DNA of 64,000 nucleotides from G963674685 sp964591275 (GTDB lineage: Bacteria; Lernaellota; Lernaellaia; JACKCT01): the NCBI GenBank assembly GCA_964591275.1, contig CAZQAE010000025.1, positions 4,777 through 68,776 on the forward strand, read 5' to 3'. The translations under genes were made by a program, and so were the position numbers. Every line of letters starts with the position of its first letter. The stretch's first letter is position 1. Under the pieces are notes generated by a model. It ran no database searches. It was not told where the DNA came from and saw only the letters and a program-made list of their open reading frames with translations. This document shows positions 34,022 through 42,745 of the stretch, one piece after another.

Positions 34022-35413
34022 ATGAAAACGGATGCAGTGAAAACGGATGTCATTGTTGTTGGAGGCGGACCGGCGGGAATTATCACCGCACTGACAGCCA
34101 AAAGCATATATCCAGAAAAATCGGTTCGTCTGATCAAGGAGATCGGCGATGGCGTAATTCCTTGCTCGATACCATATATGATTCGAACAATGTCCGATCC
34201 CGCGGAAAATGTAGTGGGCAATCTTCCCCTTCAGAACGCAGGCGTCGACATCACCGAAGGCAAGGTAGTTTCTTTTGACACGGAGGCTCGAGAAGTCCGG
34301 CTGGAATCCGGAGAAGAGCTATTTTACGAGCGACTCGTGTTGGCGACAGGCGCCAAACCTATCGTCCCTCCCATTCCGGGTATCGATAAAGAGGGAGTGT
34401 TTCTTGTCAAAAAGAGCCTTTCCGCAGCAATCGCCTTGCGAGAGAAGGTTTTGAAAGCGAAAAGCGTGGTCATTCTGGGCGGAGGGTTTATTGGCGCCGA
34501 ATTTGCCGATGAGTTGTCCCATATTGACGGTTTGGATGTCCACTTGGTCGAGGTACTGCCAAAACTGTTGCAGGCGGCCTTTGACGAGGAGTTCTGTGAC
34601 GACGTGGGCGATGTCTTGGCAAAGGCAGGCGTTAATATTCATACGGGCAAGCGGCTGGATGCGATCAATGGAAAAGACCATGTGGAATCAGTCACCATTG
34701 GCGGCGGAGAAGAAATACCGGCGGATGTGGTCATCGTTGGCATAGGCGCGAAACCATCCAACGAATTGGCTAAAGAGGCCGGATTGAGAATCGAGAGTAA
34801 CGGATCGATTTGGGTTGATTCGTATATGAGAACATCGATTAATGACGTTTTTGCGGTCGGAGATTGCGCCGTTAAGCGAGATTTCTTCACCAGGAAGAAA
34901 ACGCCCATTATGCTCGCCTCCAACGCTACGACCGAGGCCAGGATCGCAGGAACCAACCTATACGGCATTCGTGTTTTACGCCAGATACACGGAACGATTT
35001 CAGCCTTTTCCACAAAAATAGGAGGTGTTTCTTTTGCTAGCGCCGGGATGACTTGCGGAGCCTGTGAAAGAGAAGGGTTTAGAATTGTTTCCGCGACCTC
35101 CCTTTCGCCCGATCGCCATCCCGGAACGCTTCCGGGAGCCAGCATGCTGAAGCTAAAGCTTGTTTTTGCGGACAGGACCGGCAACCTTTTGGGCGGGCAG
35201 ATTTCAGGCGGCGATTCGGTCGGAGAACTGGTCAATGTTGTGGCGCTTGCCATTGAAAAAAATGTCAATGTACGCGAAATGGACATGATGCAAATAGCCA
35301 CGCATCCGTTGCTCACTTCCGCACCCACGGTTCATCCCATTATTGATGTAGCCCATAAGGTGTTGGCGGAACTACGGACTAAATCAAATGAAATGAGCGC
35401 ACCGAAAGGGTAA
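34022..35413 (+). CDS. Second CoA-disulfide-reductase-like flavoprotein
   Basis: This 463-residue protein is a distant paralogue of the 29594 enzyme. It has the FAD loop GGGPAG at 14-19, a redox-type cysteine C48 in VIPCSIPYMI, a second nucleotide loop GGGFIG near 150, and the VGDCA motif near 280. It also contains CGAC near residue 345, an extra CXXC not found in the first copy. AGGAG lies 8 bases before the ATG at 34022. Probable NAD(P)H-dependent disulfide, persulfide or sulfur reductase. Confidence 0.85.
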   Translation: MKTDAVKTDVIVVGGGPAGIITALTAKSIYPEKSVRLIKEIGDGVIPCSIPYMIRTMSDPAENVVGNLPLQNAGVDITEGKVVSFDTEAREVRLESGEELFYERLVLATGAKPIVPPIPGIDKEGVFLVKKSLSAAIALREKVLKAKSVVILGGGFIGAEFADELSHIDGLDVHLVEVLPKLLQAAFDEEFCDDVGDVLAKAGVNIHTGKRLDAINGKDHVESVTIGGGEEIPADVVIVGIGAKPSNELAKEAGLRIESNGSIWVDSYMRTSINDVFAVGDCAVKRDFFTRKKTPIMLASNATTEARIAGTNLYGIRVLRQIHGTISAFSTKIGGVSFASAGMTCGACEREGFRIVSATSLSPDRHPGTLPGASMLKLKLVFADRTGNLLGGQISGGDSVGELVNVVALAIEKNVNVREMDMMQIATHPLLTSAPTVHPIIDVAHKVLAELRTKSNEMSAPKG

Positions 35414-35447
35414 AAATTCGCCATATAAAATTGTAAGGAAATAGATC

Positions 35448-37349
35448 ATGCCTGTACAGGGAAGTTTTAGCTTGGGCGGCGTGAAGCTGGGTAATCGCTT
35501 TGTGCTGGCACCTGTGAAAACAGCATTGAACAACCCTGGAGGCAAGGCGACGCAAGAGGCGGAAGCTTTCTATCGGCGTATAGCCGAGGGCGGCACTTCT
35601 CTGTTGATTCTCGAACCTTCGGCGATATCGCCGGAGGGGGTGGAGCATCCGAAGCAGCTTCGTATACACAAAGACGAGCATGTTCAGGAGTTGGAGAAGC
35701 TGATTCAGGCCATACATGAAGGCGGTGCGCTGGCCGCAGTACACCTGAACCATGCCGGCAGGGCGGCCAACCCCAAAGTTATTGGCGGTTCCCCTCTTGC
35801 GCCGTCGGTGATGATGTGCCCTACCACGGGCGCTGAGGCAATGGAGTTGTCTCACGATCAAATTGTGGGGATTATTGGCGATTTTGAAGCGGCAACTCGA
35901 CGCGCCCTAAAAGCGGGCGCGGATTTCATTGAACTCCAATGCGGGCACGGCTATTTGATCAGCCAGTTTTTTTCATCTCGAACCAATAAGCGTAGCGACC
36001 CATGGGGCGATAACGGAAAATTCGTAGACGAAGTATTGGGTCGTGTCATGGAAGCAGCGGGATCAACGCCGGTGATTGCCCGAATTTCCGGCAAGGAATT
36101 TGTGGACGGAGGCTTGGATCCGGAAAACCAGGCAGGACTGTTCAAACTTTTTGAACGAAAAGGCGTCTCAGCCCTGCATGTAGGTTTCGGAAATTCCTGC
36201 GACAACCCGGCCTGGTATTTTGGGCATATGGCGCTTCCCGAAGAACCGCAGAACATGATTCTAAAGAAAATCCGCTCCATGATTTCCCTCCCGGTAATAG
36301 TAGCAGGGCGTATGGGATACCCGGAGCGAATTGAAAAAGTCATGGAAGAAGGTCTGGCGGATTGCATCGCTTTGGCGCGTCCGCTCATTGCTGACCCGGA
36401 TTTTCCCAAGAAGATGATAAGCGGCCAAGGTGATTCTATTTTATTATGCGGCGCATGTCTTCAGACCTGCTTGAAAAATGTCAAGTCGGGCGCTCCTATT
36501 GCGTGCATGGCAAATCCCTGGGTTACTACGCCAACTCCACAACCAACAAAGAAACCAAAGCGCGTTATGGTCGTCGGATCCGGCCCCGCCGGCATTGCCG
36601 CCGCAGCTCACGCCTCCGAGCGAGGCCATGAGGTTTCCTTGTACGAGCAACGAGAATTTCTTGGCGGTCAATTTGCTTTGGCCGTTCGCCCCATCGGGAA
36701 AACCACGATGTCTCGGGTGCTCAAGGGGATGCTTGACAGGTTGGCTCGCTCCAAAGTCTCTGTGCATAAGGATTTAAAGGCGACGCCGGAACTGGTGGAA
36801 AAGGAAAATCCCGATGTATTGATTATGGCCACGGGTTCCAGGCAGAAAATTCCGGATATCGAGGGCATTGAGTCGCAATATTTGATGACCTCGTACGAAT
36901 TTTTCGAAAAAACCAAAGAGATTCAGGGCGAAAAAGTGTTGGTGATTGGCGCCGGCATGGTGGGCATGGAAGTGGCGGAGATGCTCTTGTCCGAAGGAAA
37001 AGAAGTCGTCGCATGCAGGAGATCAGATGTCATCGGGGCGGATATGGACCCGATTTCCAAAAAGTTGATGATGAAAAGAGTCGCCGATAACCCGAAACTA
37101 ACGCTTATGCCCACTACGAAGCTAATCGCCTTCACGCCGGAAGGAGTGCGGGCAATTCACAAGGAAAAGGATGTTTTGCTCGGCCCCTTTGGCACGACCA
37201 TTATCTGTTCCGGGATGGAGTCCGAAAATTCCCTTGCCAAAGCGTTGCAGAATTTCAAAGGGGCAATACATGTCATTGGCGACGCGGCGGAACCCGCAAA
37301 CATTGAGGCGGCCTATACGCAGGGAATTTCGATTGGCAACCGTATCTAA
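35448..37349 (+). CDS. NADH:flavin oxidoreductase/2,4-dienoyl-CoA-reductase-like enzyme
   Basis: This 633-residue enzyme joins an OYE TIM barrel (FMN; about 1-325) to a 4Fe-4S site (C334, C337, C341, C353, spacing CX2CX3CX11C as in dienoyl-CoA reductase and trimethylamine dehydrogenase) and a C-terminal FAD/NAD(P) domain with GSGPAG at 377-382. Electrons run from NAD(P)H through FAD and Fe-S to FMN to reduce an activated double bond or similar substrate. The natural substrate is unknown; the sulfur and metal neighbours suggest it is not fatty-acid degradation, which is inference. A truncated duplicate of its start lies 1.7 kb upstream. Confidence 0.9.
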   Translation: MPVQGSFSLGGVKLGNRFVLAPVKTALNNPGGKATQEAEAFYRRIAEGGTSLLILEPSAISPEGVEHPKQLRIHKDEHVQELEKLIQAIHEGGALAAVHLNHAGRAANPKVIGGSPLAPSVMMCPTTGAEAMELSHDQIVGIIGDFEAATRRALKAGADFIELQCGHGYLISQFFSSRTNKRSDPWGDNGKFVDEVLGRVMEAAGSTPVIARISGKEFVDGGLDPENQAGLFKLFERKGVSALHVGFGNSCDNPAWYFGHMALPEEPQNMILKKIRSMISLPVIVAGRMGYPERIEKVMEEGLADCIALARPLIADPDFPKKMISGQGDSILLCGACLQTCLKNVKSGAPIACMANPWVTTPTPQPTKKPKRVMVVGSGPAGIAAAAHASERGHEVSLYEQREFLGGQFALAVRPIGKTTMSRVLKGMLDRLARSKVSVHKDLKATPELVEKENPDVLIMATGSRQKIPDIEGIESQYLMTSYEFFEKTKEIQGEKVLVIGAGMVGMEVAEMLLSEGKEVVACRRSDVIGADMDPISKKLMMKRVADNPKLTLMPTTKLIAFTPEGVRAIHKEKDVLLGPFGTTIICSGMESENSLAKALQNFKGAIHVIGDAAEPANIEAAYTQGISIGNRI

Positions 37350-37377
37350 ATCACTAGGTGGATAGAAAGCAACAGGC

Positions 37378-37923
37378 ATGGAAAAAGAAAGGCGTAGCGA
37401 TTCTCTTTCGATTCGACCAATCGGATATATTCAATCGCCTTATAAGGATTGGGCGCCTTATCAGCCTGTAGAACGAGAGGAGGAAATCGGTAATTTCCAG
37501 GTTCATGTGAACGAGGAATATTCCGAGGGCTTGAAAGACCTTGAGCATTTTGCGTATGTCATTTTGATATTCTACTGCGACAGGGCGGAAATGGGACCCG
37601 AACTCACGATAACACTCCCGTGGACTAAAAAAAAGGTAGGGCTTTTCGCCTCGCGCAGTCCCGAACGTCCGAACCCGATCGGAATTTCCATCGTGCGCAT
37701 TCATAAGATCGAGGGAAACGTAATTTACACCTGGCCGATCGATGTCTTCGATGGAACGCCTCTCCTGGACATTAAGCCATATATCGCCACCCTGGATAGT
37801 AAAGCGGACGCCAACGATGGTTGGGTTGATGGTCTTGAGGGAAAGGAACATTTGCTTCAACATGTCAGGGGTATTCCGCATAATCATTCGGAAGGGCGCC
37901 ATCCAGGGCATGAAAAAAAATAG
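37378..37923 (+). CDS. trmO: TrmO-like tRNA (N6-threonylcarbamoyladenosine-37-N6) methyltransferase
   Basis: The 181-residue protein has the TsaA/YaeB/VirR-family features: IRPIGYIQSPY at the N-terminus, SPERPNPIGIS in the middle and a DVFDGTPLLDIKPY segment. Characterised members use SAM to methylate t6A37 of tRNA-Thr. In redox or metal operons, members of this family of unknown role also occur, so a different substrate is possible. It is the last gene of the sigma-54 operon, 28 bases after the OYE gene. Confidence 0.8.
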   Translation: MEKERRSDSLSIRPIGYIQSPYKDWAPYQPVEREEEIGNFQVHVNEEYSEGLKDLEHFAYVILIFYCDRAEMGPELTITLPWTKKKVGLFASRSPERPNPIGISIVRIHKIEGNVIYTWPIDVFDGTPLLDIKPYIATLDSKADANDGWVDGLEGKEHLLQHVRGIPHNHSEGRHPGHEKK

Positions 37924-38587
37924 ATGGAAACAACTGAAGCAAAAGACGACGGAACTTGACGAGCGTTAAGGCTTTAACAATCAGAATTTATGAGTTTCCG
38001 GGACAGGAACGAGCTAGTTCCCGCCCCTTAAATGGCCCTTTTCGCGATCTCGTCGTCAATCTTCGGTTTTGATTGTGCGGCGTACTCAAGTACGTCTTAA
38101 GCACAAAACCTTGATTTCCTTGACCTCACAAAAATTTTCTCATTTTGGGTCGGGAAACTACGCCAGTCCCATCGCAGTTCTGGGATGGGAACGAGCTAAC
38201 TTTCTCCGTGGCAAACCAGGCACTGGACCTTAGTAAATGTTGCGACGTACCGGATTCGTTTGGACAAAAGACAAAGACCAATGCCCGCCAACATCCTACA
38301 GTGGAAGGAAGTGAATTTACGATTGTTTGACTAAGCCCGTCAGGCCGCTCACGTTTTCTTGTGACGATAAGCTTGGCTAACCATTATATCAGTTTTTTTA
38401 ATGCCAAGTGATAGCGTACAAAATAGGTCATTCTTGATTTTCAAAAGCTTCGGATAATGTATTATCCAAAAAGATCGAGATGACTCTTGAAAAATGAGTC
38501 TTGCTTGAAAATTTTGAATTATTGGTTTATAAGCAGAACGCCTTTGAGACGACAAATAGCTGTGGCAGCTTTTCGCGGGAGGATGGC
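37924..38587. other. Intergenic region with nested inverted repeats
   Basis: About 660 bases without a gene. The 14-bp palindrome CGTACT-CA-AGTACG lies at 38081-38094, nested inside looser arms, GGTTTTG/TGC (38065-38078) and GCACAAAACC (38101-38110). GGAACGAGCTA occurs twice (about 38006 and 38189). The sigma-54 operon probably ends here, but I see no stem with a clear T-run directly after trmO. Confidence 0.5.
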
Positions 38588-39454
38588 ATGTTTGAGCGAA
38601 TGACAAGATCACTCTTTCTCGGCGTCGTATTAATCGGGCTTTTGGCCTTGTGGACATGCGCCGGATCGAGCGACGATGACGATGACGACGAGGATGTCGC
38701 GATGGAAGGCACCACGATTTACGGCGTCATCGAGTATGACGGCGCGGCCGTCGGCGATACCATTATCCTTGGAGCCGTGCATGAGTGGCCGCCCACCGGC
38801 CCGCCGGAATGGATAGGCGAAGTCGAGATGTCGGAATCCGGGTTTCCCATGACATGCGAATCTGAAATCGCCATATTCGGCACGCTGTACATGATGGCTT
38901 ACCTCGACGTTGACCCGGGCGACGGCGCGATGATGAACCTGGAACTGGACCCGATGCATATCCCGGTCGCGACGATGGAGATTGTCGATGGCGAAGGAAA
39001 TGAGATGAATTATGTCCTCGAAGACGACGCATGGACCGCGGACGATGACGATGCGGACGATGACGACGTCGATGACGATGCGGACGATGACGCCGATGAT
39101 GACGCTGACGACGACACCGGAGATGAAACGGGTATCCAGGGAACAGTCACCTACAACGGCGCCGCGACGGGCGATTCCCTCGTATTTGGATTCTGGACGA
39201 TCCAGCCGGTCGGTCCGCCAAGTTATTACGATTCCATTGACATTTCCGGGCAGGATTTTCCCCTTGATTACGAACTGGAGACGGATATTACGGGCGATTA
39301 TAAAATCGTCGTTTATCTGGACGTCGATCCGAACGACGGCGACAGCATGAATTTTGACCTTGATCCCACCAACTGGGAGATGCTGAGTCTTCCGTTTACT
39401 TCGATTGAAGAAGGGGCGATGACGACGGTCGACTTTGAACTGGTCGATCCATAA
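38588..39454 (+). CDS. Lipoprotein with two homologous domains joined by an Asp-rich linker
   Basis: This 288-residue protein has a signal peptide and lipobox (ALWTC) followed by an acidic DDDDDDED stretch. Two similar domains of ~100 residues follow: the first begins GTTIYGVIEYDGAAVGDTI and ends near NYVLEDDAW, the second begins GTVTYNGAATGDSLVFG; each ends in an YLDVDPXDG-type segment. A run of alternating D and A/V/T residues (about 150-180) separates them. The ATG at 38588 has GGGAGG upstream. Domain form suggests a carboxypeptidase-regulatory-like or Ig-like fold. It precedes a TonB-dependent receptor gene, so a role in ligand capture at the outer membrane is possible. Confidence 0.75.
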   Translation: MFERMTRSLFLGVVLIGLLALWTCAGSSDDDDDDEDVAMEGTTIYGVIEYDGAAVGDTIILGAVHEWPPTGPPEWIGEVEMSESGFPMTCESEIAIFGTLYMMAYLDVDPGDGAMMNLELDPMHIPVATMEIVDGEGNEMNYVLEDDAWTADDDDADDDDVDDDADDDADDDADDDTGDETGIQGTVTYNGAATGDSLVFGFWTIQPVGPPSYYDSIDISGQDFPLDYELETDITGDYKIVVYLDVDPNDGDSMNFDLDPTNWEMLSLPFTSIEEGAMTTVDFELVDP

Positions 39455-39482
39455 AAAGCGCGCCAATTCGTAGAAGAAAACT

Positions 39483-41585
39483 ATGACCATGCGAATGATG
39501 ACTTGCTATAGAGCTTTGATGACGGGTGCGGTTGTCATCGCTTTTTGTTTGTTTGGCGCTTCGGCTTTTGCGCAGGAATCCGAAGACGAAGCGGTTGCGG
39601 AATCCGACGAGGATATTGATTCCGCCGTGCTAAAAGCCGAGGAAATCGTTGTGACCGGAACCCGCACCGAGCATCACATCAGTGACTCCCCGGTGCCCAT
39701 CGAACTGATCACCAGCAAAGAAATCATTAGCTCCGGTTCCCGCGACGCCGGCGACGCGCTGGGAGGCGTGGCGGGGGTTTTCGTGGACGACTACGAAGCC
39801 TTCGGACGCGGTGGCCCCGGCTCGGGTATCAATCTGCACGGCCTGCCGACGGACCGCGTACTGGTTCTTGTCGACGGGCAACGGATTCCAAAAACAATGC
39901 GTGCCCCGGATCTGGAAATTATTCCCGCCAACATTATCGAGCGCATCGAGGTGGTCAAAGGACCCAACTCCGCGCTTTACGGCTCCGACGCCCTGGGCGG
40001 CGTGATCAATATCATCACACGCAGGCCGACGAAAAAACTGAGCCTCGAAGCCGAAGGCGGTTACGGTTCCTTCAACACGCGCAAGGGCAATGTGCTTCAC
40101 TCCTGGACTCGGGGCCCTTTTGCTTATCTTGCGGCTTTCAATCGTGAAGAGTCCGACGGTTGGATCGACAATTATTCCAGCAAGGCGATCACGCGAATGG
40201 GAGTGGGTTTCGACGGCAGCACGCTGGTCAAAAATGACGAGTTGCATCCTTACGAACTGAGCGACCTTTTCGGCAAATTCATTCTTGATATCGGCGAAAG
40301 GACCTCCTGGCACGGCAACGCCCGCTATCATTGGGAATACAACGGCGCAAAAGACGCGGACGGTGGATATTACGACGACGACAAATCCCGCCTGGACACG
40401 CAGACGGGAGTGCGCGTTGACATGGGCGCCGCCGGTACTTTGACCGCCACGGCTTATTATTTTCGGCACACGCTGCGCTATCGCCAATATGAAAGCATTT
40501 ATGTATGGGACCTTCTGCAGCCGACGGAATTTTATTCCATTTACAATGACAAGGGTAACGACACGCTGATGGACAACTACCGGGGCGAGCTTGTCCACAA
40601 CATTCTTTTCGGTTCGTGGAATCTTTTGACGACGGGGATCGACGCGCGTTATGAAACGCTGGACTACGAAGCCTTTGAGCAATCCGACTTGACCGACGAG
40701 GATTCCGGCTTTGATGCCTACCAGACGGTGATGTCCGCGTTCATGCAGGATGAGATGGTTCTTTTCAACAACCGATGGAGCCTTGTCCCCGGTTGGCGTC
40801 TGGATCATCATCCGGAATGGGGGATGGTTTTCAACCCGAAATTTTCATCGCTGGTCAAGGCGGTCAAGTCCGATCCCTACTGCCTTTCCCTTCGCGCTTC
40901 CATCGGCAGGGCTTTCAAGGAACCGGCGCTATCTCAGTTATACCGCAAGGAATTCAGGCACACGGGCTATTACCTGACGGGCAATGAGGATCTGGCGCCG
41001 GAAAAAGCGGTCGGCTGGGATATGGAGATCGAACAGAATTTCTTTGACCGCGTAAATTTAAAACTGGGATATTTTCAGTACGAAATCGAAGACATGATTT
41101 GGACCGATGTGTTTGAGGAAAGTTACGTCAGCGGACTGCCTCTTCTCAGGTATGGAAATATCAAAAGAGCGCGAACCTACGGATATGAAAGCTCCGTCCA
41201 TGCTTCTCCAATTCAATATGTCACCGTGCAGCTCCATCACACGTTCACCAAAACTTTCGATTTGGATGAAAACGAGTCCCTGGGGACGGTTTCAGAGCAC
41301 CAGTCCGGGGCGCAGCTTTTCATCGACATCGAACCCTGGGGTCTCGGAGGCTTCGCCGCCGCCAACTACCAGAGCGAGCGGGATTTCATCGGCATGGGCG
41401 GATTGTGGTACACCGCCGATCCCCGTTGGACGACGAAGGCGCGCGTTTATAAAAAGCTGCTGGGCCATCTCGAACTTTACGGCGAATTCGCCAACCTGCT
41501 CGAAGACGATTGGGACCGGGAGGGCGACAGCGACAACGACATGCCGCCCTTCAGCGTCTTCGCCGGCCTCAAAGCCTGGTATTAA
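39483..41585 (+). CDS. TonB-dependent outer-membrane receptor
   Basis: The 700-residue protein has a signal peptide (ending ASAFA), a TonB-box-like EEIVVTGTR near 52-60, a plug domain (about 65-185 with ALGGVAGVFVDDY, INLHGLPTDRVLVLVDGQRI and LYGSDALGGVINIITRRP), and a beta-barrel ending in an aromatic residue (KAWY). It resembles the BtuB/CirA group of cobalamin, siderophore or colicin receptors, but the ligand cannot be named. It follows the two-domain lipoprotein by 28 bases and is probably cotranscribed with it. Confidence 0.9.
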   Translation: MTMRMMTCYRALMTGAVVIAFCLFGASAFAQESEDEAVAESDEDIDSAVLKAEEIVVTGTRTEHHISDSPVPIELITSKEIISSGSRDAGDALGGVAGVFVDDYEAFGRGGPGSGINLHGLPTDRVLVLVDGQRIPKTMRAPDLEIIPANIIERIEVVKGPNSALYGSDALGGVINIITRRPTKKLSLEAEGGYGSFNTRKGNVLHSWTRGPFAYLAAFNREESDGWIDNYSSKAITRMGVGFDGSTLVKNDELHPYELSDLFGKFILDIGERTSWHGNARYHWEYNGAKDADGGYYDDDKSRLDTQTGVRVDMGAAGTLTATAYYFRHTLRYRQYESIYVWDLLQPTEFYSIYNDKGNDTLMDNYRGELVHNILFGSWNLLTTGIDARYETLDYEAFEQSDLTDEDSGFDAYQTVMSAFMQDEMVLFNNRWSLVPGWRLDHHPEWGMVFNPKFSSLVKAVKSDPYCLSLRASIGRAFKEPALSQLYRKEFRHTGYYLTGNEDLAPEKAVGWDMEIEQNFFDRVNLKLGYFQYEIEDMIWTDVFEESYVSGLPLLRYGNIKRARTYGYESSVHASPIQYVTVQLHHTFTKTFDLDENESLGTVSEHQSGAQLFIDIEPWGLGGFAAANYQSERDFIGMGGLWYTADPRWTTKARVYKKLLGHLELYGEFANLLEDDWDREGDSDNDMPPFSVFAGLKAWY

Positions 41586-41742
41586 CCAACAATCCGCAAT
41601 GTTTTGAAAGTATAAATCAGGATTTTCATTTGGGGCGAGTCATGCTCACAACGACAGCGCTGCTTTTCTTATTGTCGTAGCGTTTTTCAATTGTCTCGAC
41701 GCCTGCCTCGACACCACAAAATTGCAATCGAAAAAATCGACT

Positions 41743-42222
41743 TCATTGGACCATATATATCGGATTCAGCAGGTATATTAATGTCATCATTGAGTGAATG
41801 ATGATGAGCAATCCAATCGTTCCGGCCACGGAGGTTTTTTCATTTCCTTTTAGTTGCTTAACGACAATTATCAAAACAGGAATAAACGCTATAGCCACGG
41901 ATCTTAGCGAATGCATGAAATACTCATAAAATCCCCACTCAAACATATAATGAAGAAAATCGATGCGATTAAAAAATTGCAAACTTATCAAAATTATATA
42001 GAGTATCAACGAGGTCTTTCCGCTTTTTGAAAGGCTGCAATAGATTGAATGCGCTTCTCGTCGCCATATGGTCAGGCTGAAGCCCAAAAGCACAAGAAAG
42101 AGCAGGACAATACTCCAATGACTGTAAACCAGGAGCAGTTTTCTCGCTAAGATTTGGCGAAATAAGGGACTGCCATATAAGCTTTGGCCAAAGTCATATG
42201 CCCATTGTCCGTACCGAGTCAT
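41743..42222 (-). CDS. Small multi-spanning membrane protein, unknown function
   Basis: This 159-residue protein has four to five hydrophobic segments (for example LLLVYSHWSIVLLFLVLLG near 30-48 and TSLILYIILISLQFF near 70-84). I recognise no family. It is AT-rich compared with neighbouring genes and has no evident ribosome site, so it may be acquired or not expressed. It stands alone between the receptor gene and the repeat region before hslU. Confidence 0.5.
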   Translation of the reverse strand: MTRYGQWAYDFGQSLYGSPLFRQILARKLLLVYSHWSIVLLFLVLLGFSLTIWRREAHSIYCSLSKSGKTSLILYIILISLQFFNRIDFLHYMFEWGFYEYFMHSLRSVAIAFIPVLIIVVKQLKGNEKTSVAGTIGLLIIIHSMMTLIYLLNPIYMVQ

Positions 42223-42486
42223 CTACATTCTCCCGTCGCCTTCCGGGAGCATAGTCGATGAACTATTATTATGGAACCTGTGCCCGCATTCGCGATCTGA
42301 AATTGGAATTATTGTCCAATTTGTTTCCAGGGTTTCAACATTCGACTTCGCTCATGGCAGGGTCCTTCGCAACGAACCATGCGCCCCTGGCGGGGCTTGT
42401 CACGACAAGAATGTCGTTCCTACAATCGCGGTTCCCTTCGACTGCGCTCAGGGCAGGGAAAACCGCTCCTACACGCTGACAATCAT

Positions 42487-42542
42487 AGACCCCAGACCCC
42501 AGACCCTAAACCCTGAACCCTACACCCTGAACCCTGGACCCC
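42487..42542 (+). repeat. Heptanucleotide tandem repeat (8 units)
   Basis: Eight consecutive 7-base units read AGACCCC, AGACCCC, AGACCCT, AAACCCT, GAACCCT, ACACCCT, GAACCCT and GGACCCC. The ACCC core is invariant and units differ in the other positions, like degenerate telomere-type DNA. Seven bases is not a multiple suited to coding. Confidence 0.85.
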
Positions 42543-42563
42543 AAGAGGAATCACCCACACAAT

Positions 42564-42580
42564 CGCGGTTGAAAACCGCG
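42564..42580. other. Perfect hairpin
   Basis: CGCGGTT and AACCGCG pair around a GAA loop. It follows the heptanucleotide repeats and has no T-run; it may be part of a dispersed repeat element. Confidence 0.4.
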
Positions 42581-42745
42581 CCATCTTTTAAAGGCTGAAA
42601 GACGATGAGTCCGCCCGGAGCGTAGGCGAAGGAACGGCGGCTGAGTCGGCTTTTGGCGATTTTTCTCACCCATAATCCTTCCGCACATTGACCGCTGTTC
42701 ATTGATCATTGTTAATTGACCCTGAACCCTTGCCCCTTGCCGCTG

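Larger units (their letters stand above)
42223..42745. other. Repeat-rich intergenic region
   Basis: This ~520-base region has an imperfect 22-base direct repeat (42341-42362 and 42437-42458), a tract of eight 7-base units at 42487-42542, and a perfect hairpin CGCGGTT/AACCGCG at 42564-42580. Further GACCCT/GAACCCT units appear at about 42717-42740, just before the hslU stop. No gene is evident. The region looks like an accumulation site of dispersed chromosomal repeats. Confidence 0.6.

Noticed and set aside
38145..38330. Short plus-strand frame in the 37.9-38.6 kb spacer
   Set aside because: No ribosome site, no recognisable sequence, and it crosses repeated GGAACGAGCTA elements; best read as non-coding.
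42258..42479. 73-codon frame in the repeat region before hslU
   Set aside because: It is made of dispersed repeat sequence and has no coding features.
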